NCBI RefSeq assembly: GCF_003219795.1
Contig: NZ_QJVC01000002.1
Span: 62,001-126,000 of the forward strand
DNA length: 64,000 nt
Direction of reading: 5' to 3'
DNA from: Arthrobacter psychrolactophilus
GTDB taxonomy: Bacteria > Actinomycetota > Actinomycetes > Actinomycetales > Micrococcaceae
The notes under the pieces are model-generated. The model had not been told where the DNA came from and made no database searches. It worked only from the letters and a program-made list of their open reading frames with translations. A program made the translations under genes and the position numbers. This document shows, piece by piece, positions 53,234-63,308 of the stretch (positions are counted from its first letter, which is position 1; each line of letters opens with the position of its first letter).

Positions 53234-54829
53234 TTAGTCTTCGAGGTCAACTTCACGGGCCATGGTGGCGCCGATCTCGGTCTTGATGGCCTCGAGCAGG
53301 CCCTGCGGCACGGCGCTGTCAACCGTGATGAGGGCCAGAGCCTGGCCGCCTTCGGTGTGGCGAGCAACCTGCATGCCGGCGATGTTGACATCGTTCTCGC
53401 CCAGCAGGCGACCCAAGGCGCCGACAACGCCCGGACGGTCTGCGTAGGAGATGACCAGGAGGTGATCGCTCATGGGGATTTCAAGTTCGTAGCCGTTGAC
53501 GGAGACGATCTTCTGGATCTGCTTCGGGCCTGTCAGGGTACCGGAGACGGAGATCTGTGAATCATCCGACAGCGCGCCACGGATGGTCAGCATGTTGCGG
53601 TAATCGGCTGATTCGAGCGTCTTGATCAGGTTGGTCTTGATGCCGCGCTGCTCGGCCAGAACCGGAGCGTTGACGTAGGAAACCTGCTCGGACACAACGT
53701 CCTTGAAGACACCCTTGAGAGCGGAGAGCTCCAAGGCCTTGACGTCGAGGGCGGCAATTTCACCGGCAACCTCAACATCGATCTGCGTGACCGAGGCATG
53801 GGAGAGCGCGGTGAAGATGCGGCCCAGCTTCTCGATCAAGGGGATGCCCGGGCGGACGTCGGCGGCAATGACGCCACCGGCAACGTTCACGGCATCCGGA
53901 ACGAGCTCGCCGGCCAGTGCCAAACGCACCGACTTGGCAACGGAGATGCCGGCCTTTTCCTGAGCTTCATCCGTGGAGGCACCCAGGTGCGGGGTGGCGA
54001 TGACGTTGTCGAGTTCCAGGAAGTCAACATCGGTGGCCGGCTCCTTGACGAACACGTCGATGCCGGCGCCGGCGATATCGCCTTCGCGCAGGGCGATGTT
54101 CAGGGCTGCTTCGTCGATCAAACCGCCGCGGGCGACGTTGATGACGTACGCGCTCTTCTTCATCTTCTTGAACGCTTCGGTGCTGATCATGCCCAGAGTT
54201 TCGGGCGTGCGCGGCATGTGGATCGTGATGAAGTCAGACTGTTCCAGCAGCTCATCGAGGGAGAGCAGCTGCACGCCCAGGCTGGCGGCACGGGCGCTGG
54301 TGACGTAGGGGTCGTACGCGACGATCTCCATGCCGAAGGCCTTGGCCCGCTCGGTGATGAGGGCGCCGATGCGGCCCAGGCCGATGATGCCGAGCTTCTT
54401 TTCCAGCAATTCGGTGCCGGTGTACTTGGAGCGCTTCCACTCGCCGTTCTTCAGGGCGGTGCTGGCGGCCGGAATGTGGCGGGCCAGGGAGAGGATATGA
54501 CCGATGGTCAGCTCAGCCGCGGAAACAATGTTCGACGTCGGAGCGTTCACTACCATGACGCCGGCCTGCGTGGCGGCCTTGATGTCAACGTTGTCCAGCC
54601 CCACACCGGCACGAGCGATGACCTTCAAGTTCTTGGCCGCGGCGATCGCCTCGGCGTCCACGAGAGTTGCGGAGCGAACTAGGATCGCGTCAACGTCAAC
54701 AATGGCGGACAGCAGCGCGGAACGATCTGCGCCGTCGGTGTGACGGATCTCAAAATCGGGGCCCAGGGCCTCGATCGTGGCGGGCGAAAGTTCCTCAGCG
54801 AGGAGTACTACGGGCTTGGTGGCTGTCAC
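53234..54829 (-). CDS. serA: D-3-phosphoglycerate dehydrogenase
   Basis: First step of serine synthesis, NAD-dependent. The GTG at 54829 ([14 protein letters not shown]) with AGAGG upstream gives 531 residues, the long actinobacterial form; a start 26 codons earlier is rejected. Rossmann motif GLGRIG near residue 150, catalytic His in the [11 protein letters not shown] region, an intervening regulatory domain and a C-terminal ACT domain ([17 protein letters not shown]) that binds L-serine for feedback control. Monocistronic between two terminator structures. Confidence 0.96.
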   Translation of the reverse strand: MTATKPVVLLAEELSPATIEALGPDFEIRHTDGADRSALLSAIVDVDAILVRSATLVDAEAIAAAKNLKVIARAGVGLDNVDIKAATQAGVMVVNAPTSNIVSAAELTIGHILSLARHIPAASTALKNGEWKRSKYTGTELLEKKLGIIGLGRIGALITERAKAFGMEIVAYDPYVTSARAASLGVQLLSLDELLEQSDFITIHMPRTPETLGMISTEAFKKMKKSAYVINVARGGLIDEAALNIALREGDIAGAGIDVFVKEPATDVDFLELDNVIATPHLGASTDEAQEKAGISVAKSVRLALAGELVPDAVNVAGGVIAADVRPGIPLIEKLGRIFTALSHASVTQIDVEVAGEIAALDVKALELSALKGVFKDVVSEQVSYVNAPVLAEQRGIKTNLIKTLESADYRNMLTIRGALSDDSQISVSGTLTGPKQIQKIVSVNGYELEIPMSDHLLVISYADRPGVVGALGRLLGENDVNIAGMQVARHTEGGQALALITVDSAVPQGLLEAIKTEIGATMAREVDLED

Positions 54830-55030
54830 CGGTGACCTCTTTAGCTTTTCGATAGTGTTCTTGTGGGGATTTTGGTGATGGTTCTTGCGCTGGTATTTCA
54901 GCGGCAAAAGCCATCCCCAGTTTATGGGAGTCGGGCTGAGCGGCCGTAATAATTACTCAGATCACCGACGCAAGCGACGCAAATCACATACCCTTTGGGA
55001 CTTTTGTCCATCAGGTGGTCACCTACTTTT

Positions 55031-55085
55031 AAAGCACGACGGCGCCTGCCGGACCCGCGTGGGTGCGGCAGGCGCCGTCGTACTT
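55031..55085 (-). terminator. Terminator of the ilvB-ilvN-ilvC operon
   Basis: 15-bp perfect GC-rich stem (55036-55050 with 55067-55081) extended outward by AAAG/CTT pairs, with an inner ACCC-GCGT-GGGT hairpin; it lies 27 nt past the ilvC stop. Confidence 0.75.
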
Positions 55086-55111
55086 ATGAGAGCAATCCGT
55101 GAGGAGCCGTC

Positions 55112-56230
<1,119 letters not shown>

Positions 56231-56743
56231 CTAGGAAGCGCGCAAAGCCCGATCGCTCATCGAGCGGGATCCCCGCCCAATAGCCAAGGTGCCTGATTGC
56301 ACGATCTCCCGGATCCCGAAGGGTTCCAGAACATTGAGCAACGCTGCAAGCTTGTCCGCGTAGCCGGTGGCCTCGATGGTCAATGAGTCTGTAGACACAT
56401 CGACCACTGAAGCCCTGAAGAGATCTGCGGCTTGGGTTACCTGCAGTCTCGTGGCGGCATCCGCACGTACCTTGACCAGGATGTGGTCCCTTTGCACGGA
56501 ATTCTCTGAAACAAGTTCAACGATCTTGATGACGTTGACTAGTTTATTCAGCTGTTTGGTGACTTGTTCAATCAAGTCGCCGTCGGCGTCGACCACCACG
56601 GTCATGCGGGACATGCCCGCGATCTCGGTGGGGCCAACAGCCAGGGAATGGATGTTGAAGGCGCGGCGGGCAAACATGCTGGCCACACGCGTCAAAACAC
56701 CGGGCTTATCTTCAACCAGTACGGAAAGAGTATGTCGGCTCAT
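56231..56743 (-). CDS. ilvN: Acetolactate synthase small (regulatory) subunit
   Basis: 170 residues. N-terminal ACT domain (HTLSVLVEDKPGVLTRVASMFARRAFNIHSL) that confers valine feedback inhibition, then the C-terminal IlvH domain (LIKV-type DHILVKVRADAATRLQV). Starts 3 nt after the ilvB stop. The symbol ilvH is also used for this gene. Confidence 0.97.
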   Translation of the reverse strand: MSRHTLSVLVEDKPGVLTRVASMFARRAFNIHSLAVGPTEIAGMSRMTVVVDADGDLIEQVTKQLNKLVNVIKIVELVSENSVQRDHILVKVRADAATRLQVTQAADLFRASVVDVSTDSLTIEATGYADKLAALLNVLEPFGIREIVQSGTLAIGRGSRSMSDRALRAS

Positions 56744-56746
56744 GTC

Positions 56747-58636
56747 TTAGTCCTCCTCGTCCCACACCGGGGTCATGTTCCGGGCCACTTGAATTTGGTC
56801 ATTGCTCACACCGGCGGGAACCATCGGCCACACCATGGAGTCCGGGCTGACCACGAAGTCGATGATGACGGGGCGGTCGTTGATCGCCAGGGCGGCCTCG
56901 ATCGTGGCGTCGATGTCTTCGACGCGTTCGCAGCGCAAACCAGCGCAGCCATACGCGTCGGCGAGCTTGACGAAGTCCGGCACGCGGATGGTGTCATGAC
57001 CGGTGTTCAGGTCGGTGTTGGAGTAGCGGCTGTTGTAGAACAGCGTCTGCCACTGGCGCACCATGCCCAAGGAGGAGTTGTTGATGACAGCAACCTTGAT
57101 GGGGATGTTGTTGATCCGGCAGGTTGCCAGTTCCTGGTTGGTCATCTGGAAACAACCGTCACCGTCGATGGCCCAGACAACGCGGTCGGGGTTACCGACC
57201 TTGGCGCCCATGGCAGCAGGAACGGAGTAACCCATGGTGCCGGCACCACCGGAGTTGAGCCAGGAGCGGGGGCGTTCGTACTTGATGAACTGTGAGGCCC
57301 ACATCTGGTGCTGACCCACGCCAGCAACGTACACACCCTCGGGGCCGGTCAAGGCGCCGATGCGTGAGATGACGCGCTGCGGGGACATGAGGCCGTCTTC
57401 CGGCTCCGTCCAGCCCAAGGGGTAGGTGTCGCGCAGATTACCTAGGAAGGCCCACCAGTCGCCCAAATCAGGGGTTCCTCTGGTCTCGAACTCGGCCTTC
57501 ACGGCGGCGCTCAGATCCGGGATGATCTCCTTCAGGGAGCCCACGATCGGCACATCGGCCGTGCGGTTCTTGGAGATCTCCGCCGGGTCGATGTCCGCGT
57601 GGATGACCTTGGCGTGCGGTGCGAAGCTGCTGAGCACACCTGTCACACGGTCATCGAAACGTGCACCTAGGGTGATGAGTAGGTCCGACTGCTGCAGGGC
57701 GGTCACGGCCGAAACCGAACCGTGCATGCCGGGCATACCCACGTGCAAGGTGTGTGAATCCGGGAACGCGCCGCGAGCCATGAGCGTGGTGACCACAGGC
57801 GCACCGGTCAGTTCCGCCAGAACCATGAGTTCCTCGGCCGCGTTGGCCTTGATAACACCGCCACCCACGTAGAGCACGGGCTTCTTGGCTTCACCGATCA
57901 GGCGAGCTGCTTCACGCAACTGCTTGGAGTGGCCGCGGAACACGGGGCGGTAACCGGGCAGGTCAATGACCGGCGGCCAGGAGAACGTCATCTGGGACTG
58001 CTGGGCGTCCTTGGCAAAGTCAACCAAGACCGGGCCCGGACGTCCCGAGGAGGCGAGGTGGAAGGCCTCTGCCAGGACACGGGGAATGTCATTGGCGTCG
58101 GTCACGAGGTAGGAGTGCTTCGTGATCGGCATCGTGATGCCCACAATGTCGGCTTCCTGGAAGGCATCCGTGCCGATGACGGCGCTGGAAACCTGACCCG
58201 TGATGGCTACCAAGGGAACCGAGTCCATGTGCGCATCCATGATGGCGGTGACCAGGTTGGTGGCGCCGGGACCGGAGGTCGCGATGCAAACACCCACGTT
58301 GCCGGTGACCATGGCGTACCCCTGGGCCGCGTGACCGGCGCCCTGTTCATGGCGTACCAAGATATGGTTCAGCGACGATGCCATGAGCGGATCGTAGGTA
58401 GGAAGGATTGCTCCACCGGGCAAACCGAAAATGTCTTTAACACCAAGCTCTTCAAGAGAGCGGACAAGCGCCTCGGAACCGGTCATCTGCACGGGCGCCA
58501 CAACATTGTTGGGCCCGAGGACATCGGAAACTGGGGTGGTGGTGCCGACGGCACCTGAAGTGGTGCCGGAATGTGCACCGTGTCCGGAGGACTTGGTTGC
58601 CATCAGCGCGGGGCTGGCGGGCGTTCCTTTACTCAT
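56747..58636 (-). CDS. ilvB: Acetolactate synthase large (catalytic) subunit
   Basis: ThDP/FAD enzyme for the first common step of branched-chain synthesis. The ATG at 58636 ([15 protein letters not shown]) has AAAGGAAG at the right distance; the start 54 codons earlier would translate the leader region. 629 residues, with a roughly 45-residue low-complexity N-terminus before [26 protein letters not shown], which carries the catalytic Glu downstream ([10 protein letters not shown]). ThDP-binding motif [18 protein letters not shown] plus INNSSLG. Expression is controlled by the leader peptide and attenuator upstream. Confidence 0.97.
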   Translation of the reverse strand: MSKGTPASPALMATKSSGHGAHSGTTSGAVGTTTPVSDVLGPNNVVAPVQMTGSEALVRSLEELGVKDIFGLPGGAILPTYDPLMASSLNHILVRHEQGAGHAAQGYAMVTGNVGVCIATSGPGATNLVTAIMDAHMDSVPLVAITGQVSSAVIGTDAFQEADIVGITMPITKHSYLVTDANDIPRVLAEAFHLASSGRPGPVLVDFAKDAQQSQMTFSWPPVIDLPGYRPVFRGHSKQLREAARLIGEAKKPVLYVGGGVIKANAAEELMVLAELTGAPVVTTLMARGAFPDSHTLHVGMPGMHGSVSAVTALQQSDLLITLGARFDDRVTGVLSSFAPHAKVIHADIDPAEISKNRTADVPIVGSLKEIIPDLSAAVKAEFETRGTPDLGDWWAFLGNLRDTYPLGWTEPEDGLMSPQRVISRIGALTGPEGVYVAGVGQHQMWASQFIKYERPRSWLNSGGAGTMGYSVPAAMGAKVGNPDRVVWAIDGDGCFQMTNQELATCRINNIPIKVAVINNSSLGMVRQWQTLFYNSRYSNTDLNTGHDTIRVPDFVKLADAYGCAGLRCERVEDIDATIEAALAINDRPVIIDFVVSPDSMVWPMVPAGVSNDQIQVARNMTPVWDEED

Positions 58637-58740
58637 CGGTTCTTCCTTTGGGAAACTCATGCTTGGGTGAATCTTCTTTGCTTTGCGTTCAATTTTGGAT
58701 GCTGCACGCAGTACTACGAGTTGCCGCTGGTGGTGGAAAC

Positions 58741-58779
58741 AAAAAATCCCCTCAGCCCATAAGTCACTTGGCGAGGGGG
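58741..58779 (-). terminator. Attenuator terminator in the ilvB leader
   Basis: CCCCTC(A)GCC at 58748-58757 pairs with GGC-GAGGGG at 58770-58778, followed on the minus strand by TTTTTTGTTT. It lies 105 nt before the ilvB ATG and about 80 nt after the leader peptide, so it is an intrinsic terminator inside the 5' untranslated region. Confidence 0.8.
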
Positions 58780-58857
58780 TATGCACGTGGTGTGACATAC
58801 TCTCATGCGAGCGTCACGGGATCTATGACCTTGGGTGTGGTCACTTCGCGTCACGCG

Positions 58858-58890
58858 CTAGCTAATGACGACTACGAGGTTTCGTTGCAT
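58858..58890 (-). CDS. ilvB operon leader peptide MQRNLVVVIS
   Basis: Ten codons, ATG at 58890 to TAG at 58858, reading Met-Gln-Arg-Asn-Leu-Val-Val-Val-Ile-Ser. The run Leu-Val-Val-Val-Ile covers all three end-product amino acids, the hallmark of ribosome-mediated attenuation, and the Corynebacterium ilvB leader is organised the same way. A terminator hairpin lies downstream, before ilvB. Low charged Leu/Val/Ile-tRNA should stall the ribosome and favour read-through. No strong Shine-Dalgarno was seen directly before it. Confidence 0.8.
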   Translation of the reverse strand: MQRNLVVVIS

Positions 58891-58943
58891 GTCTGCAAGT
58901 CTGTCGTTTTCCGCTCCTGAGTGTCAAACAGGCCACACCCACG

Positions 58944-58980
58944 TCTCACTATATGGACGCATAGTCCACTCTTTGGTCAA
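58944..58980 (-). promoter_or_regulatory. Probable ilvB promoter region with regulator half-site
   Basis: Minus-strand TATAGT (58948-58953) is a good -10 about 60 nt before the leader ATG; the -35 is poor (TTGACC, 21 nt away). On the plus strand, TCTCAC at 58944 matches half of the leuC/leuB operator, and an inverted repeat TGGAC-N5-GTCCA lies at 58954-58968. Tentative. Confidence 0.4.
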
Positions 58981-59024
58981 GCTGTCCATTTTTTGGGCAA
59001 CTTCCCTGCGTTCTCAGGCTTACA

Positions 59025-60809
59025 TTAGCCGCAATAAGCCCCCGTAGAGGCGCTATTGACGAGTTTCGCGTACTTGGCCAGCACACCCGAGGTGAATTTA
59101 GCGGCCAGCGGCTGCCATCCCACCCTGCGGGCCGCAAGCTCTTCCTCGCTCACGAGAAGGTCAAAACTGCGAGCCGAGATGTCCACCCGGATCATGTCGC
59201 CGTCGCGCACAAAGGCGATGGGTCCGCCGTCGAGCGCTTCTGGCGCAACGTGACCGATGCACAGTCCCGTGGTCCCGCCGGAGAAGCGCCCATCTGTCAG
59301 TAGCAGGACGTCCTTGCCCAGCCCGGCACCCTTGATTGCCCCGGTGATGGCCAGCATTTCGCGCATGCCCGGGCCGCCTTTGGGGCCTTCGTAGCGAATC
59401 ACGACGACGTCTCCGGCCTTGATCTCGCCCCGATCGAGCGCCTCAAGGGCGCCTTGTTCGCGCTCGAAGACGCGCGCCGTGCCCTCGAAAACGTCCAGGT
59501 CGAAGCCGGCGCTCTTCACGACGGCACCTTCTGGAGCCAAGGAGCCGTGCAGGACTGTGATGCCGCCGGTCTTGTGGATGGGATTGCTCAGGGCGCGCAA
59601 GACCTTGCCGTCGGGATCGGGCGGATTGATATCGGCCAGGTTTTCCGCCACTGTTTTGCCTGTGACGGTGAGGCAATCGCCGTGGAGGAGTCCGGCGTCG
59701 AGCAGGGCCTTCATGATGACGGGCACGCCGCCAATGCGGTCGACGTCCACCATGACGTAGCGGCCAAAGGGTTTCAGATCGCCCAGATGCGGGACCTGAT
59801 CGCCAATCCGGTTGAAATCTTCCAGGGTCAGGTCCACCTGCGCCTCGCGCGCGATCGCGAGAAGGTGAAGCACGGCATTCGTGGAGCCGCCAAACGCCAT
59901 GGTCACGGCGATGGCATTTTCGAAGGCTTCCTTGGTCATGATGTCGCGGGCGCGGATGCCCAGGCGCAGGAGGCTGACCACGGCCTCCCCTGATTTGCGG
60001 GCAAACATGTCACGACGGCGGTCGGCACTGGGCGGGGCGGCCGAACCGGGTAAGGACATGCCCAGCGCCTCACCCACGCAGGCCATGGTGTTGGCCGTGT
60101 ACATGCCGCCACAGGCTCCCTCGCCGGGGCAGATGGCGCGCTCAATACTGTCGAGATCTTTTCTGCTCATCTTGCCTGCGGCACAGGCGCCCACGGCTTC
60201 GAAGGCGTCGATCAGGGTGACTTCCTTCTCCGTGCCGTCTTCGAGCTTGGCGAAACCGGGCATGATGGAGCCGGCATAGAGGAAGACGCTGGCGAGGTTG
60301 AGCCGGGCCGCGGCCATGAGCATGCCCGGGAGGGATTTATCGCAGCCGGCGAGCAGCACGGAGCCGTCCAGGCGCTCGGCCATCATGACGGTTTCGACCG
60401 AGTCGGCGATGACCTCGCGGGAGACAAGCGAGAAGTGCATGCCCTCATGGCCCATCGAGATGCCGTCGGAAACCGAGATCGTGCCAAATTGCATGGGGAA
60501 TCCATCGGCCGCAAAGACGCCTTCCTTGGCGCCCTGGGCGAGGCGGTTGAGCGATAAGTTGCAGGGCGTAATTTCATTCCATGAGCTCGCGACGCCGATC
60601 TGGGGCTTGCGGAAATCGTCGTCGCCCATGCCCAGGGCCCGGAACATGCCGCGGGCTGGCGCCGCGTGAATTCCGTCGGTGACGACCCGGCTGCGCGGTT
60701 TCATATCCGGCACACCGCCAGGTGCCTGCCCCAGTCCCAAACCGGGAGGTTCTGCGGTGGCACGGTTGACGCTGTTATTGCTCTCGATGGCACTGTCGTC
60801 GGCGCTCAT
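59025..60809 (-). CDS. ilvD: Dihydroxy-acid dehydratase
   Basis: Fe-S dehydratase of the branched-chain pathway. ATG at 60809 ([12 protein letters not shown]) gives 594 residues; a later start at MKPRSRVV would give a more usual 559. Cluster cysteines are in [13 protein letters not shown] and [12 protein letters not shown], with the first in [10 protein letters not shown]; the [20 protein letters not shown] stretch marks the C-terminal active-site region. Upstream of the ilvBNC operon on the same strand but separated by 388 nt with its own attenuated leader. Confidence 0.96.
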   Translation of the reverse strand: MSADDSAIESNNSVNRATAEPPGLGLGQAPGGVPDMKPRSRVVTDGIHAAPARGMFRALGMGDDDFRKPQIGVASSWNEITPCNLSLNRLAQGAKEGVFAADGFPMQFGTISVSDGISMGHEGMHFSLVSREVIADSVETVMMAERLDGSVLLAGCDKSLPGMLMAAARLNLASVFLYAGSIMPGFAKLEDGTEKEVTLIDAFEAVGACAAGKMSRKDLDSIERAICPGEGACGGMYTANTMACVGEALGMSLPGSAAPPSADRRRDMFARKSGEAVVSLLRLGIRARDIMTKEAFENAIAVTMAFGGSTNAVLHLLAIAREAQVDLTLEDFNRIGDQVPHLGDLKPFGRYVMVDVDRIGGVPVIMKALLDAGLLHGDCLTVTGKTVAENLADINPPDPDGKVLRALSNPIHKTGGITVLHGSLAPEGAVVKSAGFDLDVFEGTARVFEREQGALEALDRGEIKAGDVVVIRYEGPKGGPGMREMLAITGAIKGAGLGKDVLLLTDGRFSGGTTGLCIGHVAPEALDGGPIAFVRDGDMIRVDISARSFDLLVSEEELAARRVGWQPLAAKFTSGVLAKYAKLVNSASTGAYCG

Positions 60810-61001
60810 GTGCGTCAGTCTACGACGAAGCGTGAAGCGCGTCACTCCCTTCAAGGATTTCTGTCCGGGCCGGACCGGGGTCAGGCGTCCGGCACAAAAA
60901 TCTTTTGTGAATTCCTGGAACAAAAACCGCGAGATTCCGGGGAAATTTTGGACGTGAAGTGTGATCCGTGGCTCAAAAGGGCCAAAAGGGTACTTTTCGA
61001 T

Positions 61002-61030
61002 TTCACACGCGCCGAAAAAGCCCGTATAGT
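61002..61030 (+). promoter_or_regulatory. Promoter of tRNA-Lys
   Basis: TTCACA, exactly 17 nt, TATAGT, ending 63 nt before the first tRNA-Lys. The same TATAGT -10 occurs at the tRNA-Gln/Glu promoter. Confidence 0.7.
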
Positions 61031-61093
61031 TTCATGTCGTTGCGAGGAACGCTGCGGACACAATCCGAAGCGCTTCTCACTAGCAGCAAAGAT

Positions 61094-61169
61094 GCACCTC
61101 TAGCTCAATTGGCAGAGCAATTGACTCTTAATCAATGGGTTTCCGGTTCAAGTCCGGAGGGGTGCACCA
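61094..61169 (+). tRNA. tRNA-Lys(CTT), copy 1
   Basis: Acceptor GCACCTC/GGGGTGC, anticodon loop CTCTTAA (anticodon CUU), T-loop TTCAAGT; the CCA end is encoded (61167-61169). Followed by its own terminator. Confidence 0.96.
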
Positions 61170-61177
61170 GTAAATTC

Positions 61178-61217
61178 GTTCCGACACCGGTAACAACCGG
61201 TGTCGGAACGGTTTTTT
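61178..61217 (+). terminator. Terminator after tRNA-Lys copy 1
   Basis: Perfect 13-bp stem (61178-61190 with 61197-61209), TAACAA loop, then GGTTTTTT. Confidence 0.85.
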
Positions 61218-61237
61218 ACTGAAACAAATGAATATCC

Positions 61238-61313
61238 GCACCTCTAGCTCAATTGGCAGAGCAATTGACTCTTAATCAATGGGTTTCCGGTTCAAGTCCG
61301 GAGGGGTGCACCA
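61238..61313 (+). tRNA. tRNA-Lys(CTT), copy 2
   Basis: Identical over all 76 bases, including the encoded CCA, to copy 1, starting 144 bp later. Only 20 nt separate it from the preceding terminator tail, so read-through from the first promoter is likely. Confidence 0.96.
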
Positions 61314-61318
61314 AGGGT

Positions 61319-61364
61319 AACCGCTTCACTACAGCTCACCAGCACGTAGTGAAGCGGTTTTTTG
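61319..61364 (+). terminator. Terminator after tRNA-Lys copy 2
   Basis: 14-bp stem (61319-61332 with 61346-61359) and a run of six T. Confidence 0.85.
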
Positions 61365-61389
61365 TTGCCCAAAAGCTGTCCCGCAGCAC

Positions 61390-61656
61390 TCAGGCAGCAG
61401 TTCCAGGTCCTGCGAGGTTGGTGTGGTGCGCGAGCTCAATAATCACCGAGGCTAAAGGACTCGTGAGAGTTGCTGCCCGGATCTCGTGGCCATAGGGCCG
61501 GCCACAGTTCGTGCAGCTGTAGTCCACGTCCCAGATCATGACCCCGTCACGCCGGTGTCGATGGGCGCTCTCAATAGTTATGTGCTCATCCGTTTCGCAC
61601 GCCGCACACCAAACTCTGAATTCTCTGCCGTCATCCATGACGGGTACCCGATTCAT
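61390..61656 (-). CDS. Small zinc-ribbon-like protein
   Basis: 88 residues from the ATG at 61656 (MNRVPVMDDGREFRVWC); a TTG five codons earlier is possible. Two CxxC knuckles, WCAACETDEH and YSCTNCGRPYGH, about 30 residues apart, form a probable zinc ribbon. The C-terminal third is a plain amphipathic helix (LASVIIELAHHTNL). Family not recognised. It is a single gene between tRNA-Lys and the bcp gene. Confidence 0.65.
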   Translation of the reverse strand: MNRVPVMDDGREFRVWCAACETDEHITIESAHRHRRDGVMIWDVDYSCTNCGRPYGHEIRAATLTSPLASVIIELAHHTNLAGPGTAA

Positions 61657-61749
61657 ATCATCGCAACGCAAAACAAGTGGATTCCTCTCATTTTAGACCT
61701 GACAGGGTTTCTTGTCGCCCACCGGCGGGCCCGCCGCCCGACTACACGA

Positions 61750-61767
61750 GGTGAGGGTCCGGCGTCG
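61750..61767. repeat. GGTGAGGGTCCGGCGTCG repeat copy
   Basis: Member of the five-copy intergenic repeat (one G shorter than the 24091 copy), located between the zinc-ribbon and bcp genes. Confidence 0.45.
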
Positions 61768-61877
61768 TGCTCGGGGACATGACGCTGCAGGCGAGGCGCT
61801 AGGCTGGAGAAAGTGCCCAAAACTATATTCCCCGCCTCGCCGTGTGCGCTCAGGCGGGGCGATCCGAGGAGTATTCC

Positions 61878-62354
61878 ATGACCGAACGTCTTGTCACCGG
61901 CGATGTTGCCCCCGCCTTCAGCCTGCCCAATGCCACCGGCGGCACCACCTCGCTGGCGGACTTCGCGGGGCGGAACCTGATCGTGTTCTTCTACCCGGCC
62001 GCCATGACCCCCGGGTGCACCAAGCAGGCGTGCGACTTCCGCGACAGCATGGCCTTCCTGCAGGCAGCGGGCTACGCCGTGGTGGGCATCTCCCCCGACC
62101 CCGTCGCCAAGTTGGAAAAGTTCTTGGCTCGCGACGAGCTCAGCTACCCCCTGCTCAGCGACGAGGACCATGCCGTGGCGCTCGCCTACGCGGCCTGGGG
62201 CGAGAAGAAGAACTATGGCAAGGTCTACGAGGGCCTGATCCGCTCCACGATCGTGATCGACGGCGCCGCCAAGGTGGCGGTGGCCCAGTACAACGTCCGC
62301 GCCACCGGTCACGTCGCCAAGTTGCGCCGGGACCTGAAGCTCGACGTCGCCTAA
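61878..62354 (+). CDS. bcp: Peroxiredoxin, Bcp/PrxQ type
   Basis: Thiol-dependent hydroperoxide reductase. 158 residues from the ATG at 61878, with GAGGAG 7 nt upstream. Active-site segment PAAMTPGCTKQACDFRD holds peroxidatic Cys47 and, five residues on, resolving Cys52, the atypical 2-Cys PrxQ arrangement. Ends in a hydrophobic-basic strand typical of the family. Cytoplasmic, probably thioredoxin-linked. Confidence 0.95.
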   Translation: MTERLVTGDVAPAFSLPNATGGTTSLADFAGRNLIVFFYPAAMTPGCTKQACDFRDSMAFLQAAGYAVVGISPDPVAKLEKFLARDELSYPLLSDEDHAVALAYAAWGEKKNYGKVYEGLIRSTIVIDGAAKVAVAQYNVRATGHVAKLRRDLKLDVA

Positions 62355-62395
62355 CTCGGCCCATGCTGCCGGACACCGAGCGCTACGATGCCGCC

Positions 62396-62863
62396 ATGAC
62401 CCCAAAGCTGACCTTGGTGAGTTCCTGTTTGGCCGGCTTGCCGTGCCGCTATGACGCGCGGGCCCGGCCGGATGACGCCGTGATGCAGGCTGTTGCCGAT
62501 GGCACGGCCCTTCCCGCCTGCGCCGAACAGCTCGGCGGTTTACCCACGCCGCGGCCTCCGGTGGAGATCGTTGGAGGGGATGGGCATGACGTCCTGGCCG
62601 GCACCGCCTCCGTGGTGACGTCCGACCGCGTGGATCTCACCTCTGCTTTTGTGCACGGCGCCCACGTTGTGGCCGAGCTGGTTGCTGAGCGGGGCATCAC
62701 GCACGCTGTTCTGCAGGATCGCAGCCCCTCGTGTGGTTGCGGCACGATTTACGACGGCAGCCACAGTGGTGCACTCGTGAACGGCGACGGTGTGCTGGCC
62801 GCGGTGCTGAAATCACGCGGCGTCACGGTCGAAGCGCTCCGTGGGCAGTCGCCGCAGCGGTAG
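62396..62863 (+). CDS. DUF523 family protein
   Basis: 155 residues from the ATG at 62396 (MTPKLTLVSSCLAGLPCRYDARARP); an ATG at 62363 adds 11 residues. DUF523 hallmarks: the N-terminal CLAGLPCRYD and a later LQDRSPSCGCGTIYDGSHSG. The conserved cysteines suggest metal or Fe-S binding; function unknown, sometimes described as involved in 2-thiouracil handling. 41 nt after bcp on the same strand. Confidence 0.87.
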   Translation: MTPKLTLVSSCLAGLPCRYDARARPDDAVMQAVADGTALPACAEQLGGLPTPRPPVEIVGGDGHDVLAGTASVVTSDRVDLTSAFVHGAHVVAELVAERGITHAVLQDRSPSCGCGTIYDGSHSGALVNGDGVLAAVLKSRGVTVEALRGQSPQR

Positions 62864-62927
62864 CGGGCATTGGGGGCTGGTGTTTGGGGGCTGTGCGGGC
62901 GCAAAAGGCGGCCACCTTGCAACCACG

Positions 62928-63014
62928 CCATAGTTGGGCATTCTCGCTATAGCTCGGCCTATAGCGAGAATGCCCAGCTATGGCGAAAACACCCAACTAT
63001 AGCGATTTTCGCCA
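62928..63014. repeat. Cluster of two hairpins sharing a TATAGCGA motif
   Basis: Hairpin 1: perfect 17-bp arms 62936-62952 and 62959-62975, extended by CCATAG/CTATGG. Hairpin 2: TGGCGAAAA (62981-62989) with TTTTCGCCA (63006-63014). The word CTATAGCGA is repeated three times across both. Lies between the convergent DUF523 and tRNA-Leu genes. Confidence 0.6.
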
Positions 63015-63042
63015 CGTGCGCCGCACAAAACGGCACGAGGCA

Positions 63043-63077
63043 AAACAAAAGGCTCTGTTCACCAGAACAGAGCCTTT
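63043..63077 (-). terminator. Terminator after tRNA-Leu
   Basis: Perfect 13-bp stem (63048-63060 with 63065-63077), four-base loop, minus-strand TGTTTTG tail. Confidence 0.85.
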
Positions 63078-63083
63078 ACTTTG

Positions 63084-63165
63084 TGCGCAAGAGGGGACTT
63101 GAACCCCTACGCCCGAAGGCACAGGTACCTAAAACCTGCGTGTCTACCAATTCCACCACTCGCGC
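63084..63165 (-). tRNA. tRNA-Leu(TAG)
   Basis: 82 nt class II tRNA: acceptor GCGCGAG/CTTGCGC, anticodon arm CAGGT-TTTAGGT-ACCTG (anticodon UAG), a variable arm GCCTTCGGGC and T-arm AGGGG-TTCAAGT-CCCCT. CCA not encoded. Confidence 0.95.
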
Positions 63166-63308
63166 GCGGTGCTTTGAAGCATGAACAATACTACCGGCTG
63201 CCGGGAGTGCTTTTGACCACCATGACACCTTCTCAAGGGAACTCCTCAGAATCTCGCACTAAGATGAGGGGCTGACGGAATATCCATGGCTGCAAGGAGA
63301 ACGACATC

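Noticed and set aside
53058-55111. Riboswitch (SAM, glycine or T-box) near metG, serA or ilvC
   Set aside because: Spacers contain simple nested hairpins but none of the conserved riboswitch cores I could recognise.
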